Source: a virus. Taken from it: a DNA stretch of 24,858 bases. Location: positions 1 through 24,858 of IMG/VR virus record IMGVR_UViG_3300036985_001595. One strand, given 5' to 3'. The notes below the pieces were generated by a model. That model searched no databases, had not been told where the DNA came from, and was given only the letters and a program-made list of their open reading frames with translations. Of this stretch, positions 19,432 through 24,858 are shown piece after piece. Both the position numbers and the translations under genes were made by a program. Within the stretch, counting starts at the first letter, position 1. Each line of letters opens with the position of its first letter.

Positions 19432-21200
19432 AGTTCAGCCTCAAACAGTTCTACGAATTCTGCTCTCACTTAAAGATTGAGACTAAAGAGCTTGGGTTAC
19501 GCAAGATGGATAACCTCATGGGGACTCAGACCTATGTTATGGATGAGATTAGCAAGGGACTGAAGGAGGACATCCACTTCTTTGTCATTCTGAAGGGACG
19601 GCAGTTAGGAATCACTACAATCAGCCTAGCGCTAGACCTTTACTGGCACTTTGCTAATGAAGGTCTGCAAGGAACGCTTACTACAGACACAGAAGAGAAT
19701 CGGGATATGTTCCGGTCTACTTTAGCGATGTATATGGAAGGATTGCCGAAGGAATACAAGATTCCTTTGATAACTCACAACAGAAACCAGCTTTCTCTCA
19801 AGAATAGGTCCAGATTATTCTATCAAGTAGCGGGATTACGCGCTAAGGGGTCTCTAGGGCGCGGTAAGGCGATAACCTTCCTTCATGGTACTGAGACCTC
19901 AAGTTGGGGCGATGAAGAGGGCCTAGCCTCTCTGCTGGCGTCACTTGCAGAACAGAATCCAAACAGATTGTATATCTTTGAATCTACGGCTCGTGGGTTC
20001 AATATGTTTCATGATATGTACATGACTGCTAAGAAAGCCAAGACACAGAGAGCAATATTCTGCGGTTGGTGGCGTAATCAGTTTTATTCTGCTGACCCGA
20101 ACTCCGATGTCTACAAAGTCTACTGGGATGGAAAGCTAACGCCGGAAGAGAAGGAATGGACTAAGGATATTAAGAAGCTGTATGACGTAGAGATTAACTC
20201 AAGACAAATAGCTTGGTGGCGCTGGAAGCTGCATGAAGGGATTAAGGATGACGCCCTGATGTATCAGGAGTTCCCTCCCACAGAAGACTATGCCTTTATA
20301 ATGAGTGGAACCAGTTTCTTTTCTAATTCGAGGTGTACAGATGCCGCTAAGATTGCTAAGAAGATTGCCCCAGACTACTACCGCTACAGCATGGGAGCGA
20401 ACTTCCAAGACACCGAGGTTATTAAGTCTACAGAGAGGATGTCTACTCTCAGCGTGTGGGAAGAACCCATTGATACCGCTTATTATGTTATTGGTGCTGA
20501 CCCCGCTTATGGTAGTTCTGATTGGGCTGACCGTTTTTGTATTCAAGTCTACCGATGCTATGCTGACGGTCTTGAGCAAGTAGCCGAGTTTGCAACCAGT
20601 GAGATGAACACCTACCAGTTTGCTTGGGTGATAGCTCATCTTGCTGGCGCATACAAGAACTCTACCCTCAACTTAGAAGTCAATGGGCCAGGACAGGCCG
20701 TTATCAATGAGCTGCGTAACCTAAAGCGACAAGCGTCAGCTATGGGCGGGACTATGGGTAAAGACTTGCTCGATGTCTACGGCAATATGCAGAACTACAT
20801 CTGGAGGCGTAACGATACTCTTGGTGGCATGAGCAACAGCATTGGCTGGCTAACAACCTCCGCTACTAAAGAACGGATGCTGTCCTACATGAAGGACTAC
20901 TTTGAGCGTGGCATGATGGATGTCTACTCTATGGACCTACTAGAAGAGATGAAGACCATCGTCCGTGATGGCGGCTCTATTGAAGCTAGTGGCCGTAATA
21001 AGGATGATAGAGTCATTGCTACCGCCTTAGCGTGTGCAGCCTATGCAGAACAGGTTCAGCCTAGACTTATCCAGCAGCGTGTTTCCCGTGCCGTATCTCG
21101 CGCACAAGAGACTAAGACTCCAGAACAAGTAGCTATGGGCCGTAATGTCAGTGATTACCTAAAGCGCATTGGTGTTTATGGAGGCCGTAATGACTCATAA
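19428..21200 (+). CDS. terL: Terminase large subunit
   Basis: A 590-residue packaging motor, complete. The ATPase has a Walker-A-like KGRQLGIT (56-63), a Walker-B region AITFLHGTETSSW (148-160) and a coupling motif FESTARGFN (184-192). The nuclease domain shows G-A-D358-P-A-Y-G-S-S-D-W, LNLEVNGPGQAVINEL with E417, and NKDD527RVIATALA, the RNase H-like triad. It would translocate and cut concatemeric DNA at the portal. No intein or insertion is visible. Which packaging type it represents cannot be told by eye. The opposite-strand frame at 20199-20639 is a shadow. Confidence 0.96.
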   Translation: MKFSLKQFYEFCSHLKIETKELGLRKMDNLMGTQTYVMDEISKGLKEDIHFFVILKGRQLGITTISLALDLYWHFANEGLQGTLTTDTEENRDMFRSTLAMYMEGLPKEYKIPLITHNRNQLSLKNRSRLFYQVAGLRAKGSLGRGKAITFLHGTETSSWGDEEGLASLLASLAEQNPNRLYIFESTARGFNMFHDMYMTAKKAKTQRAIFCGWWRNQFYSADPNSDVYKVYWDGKLTPEEKEWTKDIKKLYDVEINSRQIAWWRWKLHEGIKDDALMYQEFPPTEDYAFIMSGTSFFSNSRCTDAAKIAKKIAPDYYRYSMGANFQDTEVIKSTERMSTLSVWEEPIDTAYYVIGADPAYGSSDWADRFCIQVYRCYADGLEQVAEFATSEMNTYQFAWVIAHLAGAYKNSTLNLEVNGPGQAVINELRNLKRQASAMGGTMGKDLLDVYGNMQNYIWRRNDTLGGMSNSIGWLTTSATKERMLSYMKDYFERGMMDVYSMDLLEEMKTIVRDGGSIEASGRNKDDRVIATALACAAYAEQVQPRLIQQRVSRAVSRAQETKTPEQVAMGRNVSDYLKRIGVYGGRNDS

Positions 21201-22041
21201 CCAGCTAACAGTAGTCTCAGTCTACGGTCATAACAATGGAGCGTCAGCTATTCCCTCTATTGTTCATAGCGTAGCTCAGTTGCCTGGGTCAAAAGGACTA
21301 CTCCTTTCCCTAGAAAGACCGGCAGAACTACCTACAAGCATTGAGTGGAAGAAGATTGGACTCACTAATTACTGGGATTACAGTACCTTTACCTTCCACT
21401 GCCTCTCATCTTTCATTGATACAGACTACTGTTTAATCGTTCAAGACGATGGGTGGGTCCTAAACGGCGCTAATTGGCATGATTACTACTATGATTACGA
21501 CTATATCGGCGCTCCTTCCCATTGCGGAAAGGTAGATGACAAGCTCTACCTCCATTTCGCCTGGACCGAATTCCCTAACGCTGTCCCTGTACAGAACGGC
21601 GGCTTTAGCCTGAGAAGTAAGAGAATGTTAGACGCTCCTAACAAACATGGCATTGCTCACAGATGGGCCAATGAAATCCATAACTGGAATGAGGACGCAC
21701 AACTTTCTGCGATACTAAAGCCTGAGTTTGAACAACTTGGCATGAAATATGCCCCAACAGAGATAGCAAGGGAGTTTTCCGTTGAACATCTAGGGCCAAT
21801 TGTGCATGACGGACTAGACTTTACAAAGGTAGTAGGAAATCACGCTCAAACAAGAAGGTTAGTGGCTCCTTACGTTGTTAAGGTTACTAAGCCTAGACGC
21901 GAGATAGAGACTTTCTACAGAGAGATAGAGTTCTTAAACTTTCTAATGGATATAGGGTATCAAATTGAATTCTTCCAACCGCCCGTTGCCTCGGTTAGAA
22001 TTAATGCGCCAAGTCAGAAAGTTCTTAGCAGACAAAGATAG
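21190..22041 (+). CDS. DUF5672-like glycosyltransferase
   Basis: ATG 21190 has GGAGG (21180-21184) and overlaps the TerL end by 11 bases; the longer frame from 21169 is not needed. The 283-residue product begins LTVVSVYGHNNGASAIPSI and has DYCLIVQDDGWVLNG (79-93), YDYIGAP (103-109) and VPVQNGGFSLRSKRML (132-147). The Q-D-D-G-x-V and D-Y-I-G-A-P...N-G-G-F-S-L-R-S motifs are the DUF5672 core, a GT-A-like family in polysaccharide clusters. Placement between TerL and portal suggests late expression, possibly to glycosylate a virion protein; the substrate is unknown. Confidence 0.82.
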   Translation: MTHNQLTVVSVYGHNNGASAIPSIVHSVAQLPGSKGLLLSLERPAELPTSIEWKKIGLTNYWDYSTFTFHCLSSFIDTDYCLIVQDDGWVLNGANWHDYYYDYDYIGAPSHCGKVDDKLYLHFAWTEFPNAVPVQNGGFSLRSKRMLDAPNKHGIAHRWANEIHNWNEDAQLSAILKPEFEQLGMKYAPTEIAREFSVEHLGPIVHDGLDFTKVVGNHAQTRRLVAPYVVKVTKPRREIETFYREIEFLNFLMDIGYQIEFFQPPVASVRINAPSQKVLSRQR

Positions 22042-22369
22042 AGGAATCAGCATTAATCTGTTTGCTGAACTTTGTGGATTAGGAGAGCAGACGATAAAGG
22101 ATGTTTTCATCCATCAATCATATCCTATGTCAGAATATGTTCAGATTAGAACGTCAAAGGGTTACGCTTCTTGGCAGAAAGGCCAAGTGGCTGTAATGCA
22201 GAACCGGGATAACACGAGATTCGTGTCTTATCGCAAGGAAGCAAAACCGGTGATGGTAAGGACTACTGGCTTGCAAGTAGTGAACGGAGAGATAAGAATC
22301 AAAGTAGGAATTAGCAACAAAGCAGACTATTCAGGAAAAACACTTGACGAAACCATCGGGAGGGGATAA
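22004..22369 (+). CDS. HTH-like conserved phage protein, 121 aa
   Basis: I chose ATG 22004; a TTG at 21965 would add 13 residues, and neither start has a strong ribosome binding site. Near the N-terminus, RGISINLFAELCGLGEQTIK and D-V-F-I resemble a helix-turn-helix. The rest (SEYVQIRTSKGYASWQKGQ, ISNKADYSGKTLDETIGRG) is basic and mixed. Similar proteins occur beside portal genes in aquatic phages. The role is unknown; a DNA-binding packaging helper or regulator would fit. Confidence 0.68.
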   Translation: MRQVRKFLADKDRGISINLFAELCGLGEQTIKDVFIHQSYPMSEYVQIRTSKGYASWQKGQVAVMQNRDNTRFVSYRKEAKPVMVRTTGLQVVNGEIRIKVGISNKADYSGKTLDETIGRG

Positions 22370-22371
22370 TT

Positions 22372-22866
22372 ATGTCGGTTTTACACGATTACAAATGCGC
22401 GGAACATGGATATTTTGAAAGCTATGAAGCAGTCTGTCCTAATGGATGTATTGATGATGTTATGGTCGTCTTTCTTCAGGCCACAGGAACAAGGTCAGAC
22501 GCAACCAAAAAGAACGACAAAACAATCAAGCAACTCGCCATTGACTTTGGTATGTCCAACATCAAGTCCACGCGAGAAGGTGAGAGTCAGACTGGTTTCT
22601 ACAAACGGAACAACAAAACCCCGGACGTCGAAACCCAGAGTCAGAGTATCCCTCAACCAGCGCAAAGGGAAGCCCGTGCTGGTGACTCAGCAATCTGGGG
22701 TGGTGGATACAGAGGGCTAAACATGAAGTCCATTCTCTCTGGACAAGCAGTTCGCTCGATACACGGGGAAAGCGTTGGGATGAATCCGAAAGAAGTCGGA
22801 GACTTAAAGGGGCCACAAGCCGCAAGCTACGTTGCTGACCACGATAACCTACAGATTAAAAAATGA
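22372..22866 (+). CDS. Zinc-ribbon N-terminal phage protein, 164 aa
   Basis: The ribosome binding site is strong (GGGAGGGG, 22359-22366). Residues 6-28 form a zinc ribbon: Y-K-C9-A-E-H12-G-Y-F-E...V-C22-P-N-G-C26. The rest is mostly polar and disordered, rich in Gln, Ser, Lys and Gly, ending in QIKK. Its stop overlaps the portal start (ATGA). FmdB-like ribbons of this sort are regular neighbours of portal genes in some aquatic phages. A structural or assembly role is likely; no enzyme motif is seen. The frame at 22406-22720 is a shadow. Confidence 0.72.
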   Translation: MSVLHDYKCAEHGYFESYEAVCPNGCIDDVMVVFLQATGTRSDATKKNDKTIKQLAIDFGMSNIKSTREGESQTGFYKRNNKTPDVETQSQSIPQPAQREARAGDSAIWGGGYRGLNMKSILSGQAVRSIHGESVGMNPKEVGDLKGPQAASYVADHDNLQIKK

Positions 22867-24479
22867 GAATACCAACAGAACATAATGCTAGAGAACAGTT
22901 CTACCGAGACCTGATAGAGAAGTGTTCAATCTCCTTGCCTGAGCGTAAGGGCGACTACTCTACTCTTCGGTCTTGGTTCTTGTTTGGCTCAGGTCCAGAC
23001 GAGTCTCCCTGTATCTTCAACAAGATTTATCCACACATTGACCAGCTAACATCTTTTCTCTACTCAGCAGAGACTACTCGCTTCTCTATCAATACCGGAG
23101 CTAGTGTCCCTGAGGCCGAGCAGATAAAGATACCTAAGATGACGGCTGCTCTGAATGATGAGTGGCTAAACTCTAATGCTGACCAAGTATTCAGTACCGC
23201 CCTAACCTGGGCGCTTGTGTACAACACTACTTACATAAAGTTGGTTGTAAACAACGGGATACATCCGTACATGATAGAGCCTGGAGCTATTGGCGTGCTG
23301 CGGGAAGATACTCCGTACACAGACAGGCAAGAAGCCCTTATTCAAACGTACTACATTACTAAGTCAGAGCTTTACAGCCGCTTGTATAGCCACCCCAAAC
23401 GCGACCAGATTGTTAAGCGTGTCTCTACAAATGTTCATAGCATCACGGATGACATACCCGAAGGGCTTGACCGTATCGTAATGAGTCAGACAAACCCTAC
23501 GTTGTACGGGACAGTTAATCTAGATTTGTACGGAATGAACCGGTACAAGGCTCGTGTAGCTGAAGATACCGTCAAGATGACCGAGCTTTGGGCGTGGAAT
23601 GACGAGACTAAGGACTACCAAGTAGTCACTATGGCTGACCCAGATATTATTATTTACGATAGACCTGGGGCAAGTGTCTTCATGCGTGGTGAACTACCGT
23701 TTGTGCAGATATGTCCTAACCCACAGTACGACTACTACTGGGGTCAATCAGAGGTTCAGCGCCTTGTCTTCTTACAGCAGCTAAGAAACCAGCGCATGAC
23801 TGAGATTTTAGACTTACTTTCTAAGCAAGTTAACCCTCCAACTACCCTTACCGGCTTTACCGGCATACTTGATGAGAAGAATTTTGCTCTCAATCGTGCT
23901 GGCGGACTGCTTGCGTCTGATATGCCTAATGCTAAAGCAGAGCGTCTAGCTCCACAGATGCCACCGGAGTTGTTTGAGGTTATCCATGAAGTTGATTCCA
24001 TGTTCTCTGAAGCGTCAGGAATCTCTAACATCCTCTCCGGCAAGGGAGAAGCAGGGGTTCGCAGCGCTGGACACGCTTCTCAACTGGCCCGTGTTGGCTC
24101 TAGCCGCGCTAAGAAACGTGCTTTAATTGTTGAAGACAGTCTTGAAAAGGTTGCAACTCTCTACTTGAAGCTGATGCAAGCGTATGACAATACCCACTTT
24201 GTTGACGAACATGGCAATAAATTTATTGCAGAACAGTTCACAAAGGACTATGTTGTGAAAGTAGACGCTCACTCTAATAGTCCTATCTTTACAGAGGACT
24301 TACGTCAACTTGCTTTCAACTTGTTTAAGGCGCAAGCTATAGATAAGGAGTCGCTACTTGACTTGCTAGAACCGCCAATGAAGCAGCTCTTGGTGGAAAA
24401 ATTAAAGAAGAGAGAGTTAGAGAATCCTAAAAAAGAATCTGCCGGAAAGCCGGGGCCAGATATAGGAGGGGGAGAATAA
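22863..24479 (+). CDS. Portal protein
   Basis: A 538-residue head-tail connector. The start RIPTEHNAREQFYRDLIEKC is followed by SPCIFNKIYPHIDQLTSFLY (wing region), a stretch with ALTWALVYNTTYIKLVVNNG, and PFVQICPNPQYDYYWGQSEV. The C-terminal region has QRLVFLQQLRNQRMTEIL, ASGISNILSGKGEAGVRSAG, and SRAKKRALIVEDSLEKVA, typical of phage portals that form a 12-fold ring. It follows TerL after three small genes, as usual. Its stop overlaps a 54-codon gene. Confidence 0.93.
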   Translation: MRIPTEHNAREQFYRDLIEKCSISLPERKGDYSTLRSWFLFGSGPDESPCIFNKIYPHIDQLTSFLYSAETTRFSINTGASVPEAEQIKIPKMTAALNDEWLNSNADQVFSTALTWALVYNTTYIKLVVNNGIHPYMIEPGAIGVLREDTPYTDRQEALIQTYYITKSELYSRLYSHPKRDQIVKRVSTNVHSITDDIPEGLDRIVMSQTNPTLYGTVNLDLYGMNRYKARVAEDTVKMTELWAWNDETKDYQVVTMADPDIIIYDRPGASVFMRGELPFVQICPNPQYDYYWGQSEVQRLVFLQQLRNQRMTEILDLLSKQVNPPTTLTGFTGILDEKNFALNRAGGLLASDMPNAKAERLAPQMPPELFEVIHEVDSMFSEASGISNILSGKGEAGVRSAGHASQLARVGSSRAKKRALIVEDSLEKVATLYLKLMQAYDNTHFVDEHGNKFIAEQFTKDYVVKVDAHSNSPIFTEDLRQLAFNLFKAQAIDKESLLDLLEPPMKQLLVEKLKKRELENPKKESAGKPGPDIGGGE

Positions 24480-24643
24480 TGGCAATCAAAGATGCAGTCG
24501 CTCCTAAAGCTGACCAGCCACTACAGATGACACGCTCCTTATCAAAAGGAGAGGGTCCAGCAAAAATGCAGTACCGTGTTACGGGGATAAGGTCTCCTAG
24601 CGCTCGTAAGCAGAGCAAGTCTAGGGAAGCATCACGGATTTAG
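24479..24643 (+). CDS. Small basic peptide, 54 aa
   Basis: ATG 24479 overlaps the portal stop (TAATG). The 54-residue product is MAIKDAVAPKADQPLQMTRS at its start, then LSKGEGPAKMQYRV, then a Ser/Arg/Lys-rich end (SPSARKQSKSREASRI). Codons and overlap fit the operon. No family is recognised. A linker or scaffold-associated role is possible. The opposite-strand frame at 24427-24618 is a shadow. Confidence 0.62.
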   Translation: MAIKDAVAPKADQPLQMTRSLSKGEGPAKMQYRVTGIRSPSARKQSKSREASRI

Positions 24644-24717
24644 TATTCCGTAAAAGGAATAGGGTGTGGCTGCTTCCCCTCTGAAGTAGGTGGCCGCTGC
24701 TATTAGGAGAAATTCAC

Positions 24718-24759
24718 ATGGCACGTCGTTCACGCAAAGGTCGCAAGGCTCGCAAGTAA
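24718..24759 (+). CDS. 13-aa ultra-basic micro-peptide
   Basis: An AGGAG at 24705-24709 lies eight bases before ATG 24718, which opens a frame of 13 codons encoding MARRSRKGRKARK; eight of 13 residues are Arg or Lys. The perfect ribosome binding site and the following hairpin make it look like a complete tiny gene. Such peptides bind nucleic acid; the DNA-packing J protein of microviruses is a precedent for size and charge but not homology. It may instead be a leader peptide for the hairpins downstream. Confidence 0.5.
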   Translation: MARRSRKGRKARK

Positions 24760-24761
24760 TT

Positions 24762-24843
24762 AATCGGGACTAGCTCCCGATTGATACTTCAGTCCAGACT
24801 GAAACCTCCCTGAGGGGTCGGGAAATAAAATATTGACCCCTCA
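24762..24843 (+). other. Three consecutive hairpins
   Basis: AATCGGGA...TCCCGATT (24762-24783), TTCAGT-CCAG-ACTGAA (24787-24802) and TGAGGGGTC...GACCCCTCA (24811-24843) form three stems of 8, 6 and 9 pairs. None is followed by a clear T-tract. TTGACA, a -35-like hexamer, follows at 24848-24853 near the end of the window. Termination, mRNA protection or a packaging-related role are all open. Confidence 0.7.
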
Positions 24844-24858
24844 CTTATTGACAAAGTT

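Noticed and set aside
20199-20639. Minus-strand frame of 146 codons inside terL
   Set aside because: Mirror of a well-conserved terminase gene; no start signal and no recognisable domain.

Overview
The window is a stretch of a tailed double-stranded DNA bacteriophage genome. The diagnostic genes are a large terminase, a portal, a holin/endolysin pair, a run of very large Ala/Gln-rich proteins typical of podovirus-like internal (ejection) proteins, and a RecT/YqaJ/RusA recombination set. Many small ORFs resemble types I associate with uncultured aquatic phages; this is recollection, not a database result. The GalU protein looks proteobacterial, so a proteobacterial host is plausible, but the window does not prove it. 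There is no integrase, repressor, polymerase, capsid or tail-tube gene here, so this is only part of the genome.

Layout. (1) Positions 15-10382 are one dense rightward operon. It has five small proteins, four large putative internal virion proteins (1546-7680), a protamine-like basic peptide, small structural or hypothetical genes, a holin (8854-9030), an M15 peptidase endolysin (9027-9446), one unknown gene and a SAM methyltransferase. Most junctions overlap by 1-11 nt. (2) Positions 10338-14761 are leftward. They hold a PD-(D/E)XK nuclease-like protein, a GT-A glycosyltransferase, RusA, tRNA-Arg(ACG), a Cys-rich secreted peptide, a hypothetical gene, an SSB-like protein, RecT, a 28-codon coupled ORF, a YqaJ-type exonuclease and a Cys-rich small protein. 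(3) Positions 14869-15738 are a complete leftward galU, isolated between non-coding stretches; the 331-bp region upstream holds a perfect palindrome. (4) Positions 16070-18393 are a leftward accessory cluster: small proteins, a SleB-type cell-wall hydrolase, a zinc-ribbon protein, two genes each preceded by a conserved double-hairpin element, and an ArdC-type antirestriction protein. (5) Positions 18394-18946 are an AT-rich divergent control region with a sigma70-like promoter facing ardC, a rho-independent terminator and an extended -10 promoter facing right. (6) Positions 18947-24858 are the rightward packaging operon: two small proteins (one a possible small terminase by position), TerL, a DUF5672-like glycosyltransferase, an HTH-like protein, a zinc-ribbon protein, the portal, two small basic peptides and three hairpins in a row.

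How the genes may work together. The leftward block probably acts early: ArdC against restriction, then 5'-3' resection, annealing and resolution (YqaJ, RecT, SSB-like, RusA). The rightward blocks are late: packaging, internal virion proteins and lysis. GalU, two glycosyltransferase-like proteins and a methyltransferase suggest sugar-nucleotide chemistry, either on the host surface, the virion or DNA; this is inference.

The least explained signals are a covarying twin-hairpin repeat before two accessory genes, a recurrent CCTAAC motif before leftward genes, a membrane micro-ORF coupled at both ends between exonuclease and recombinase, a tRNA with no spacing to either neighbour, and a 13-residue ultra-basic peptide gene.
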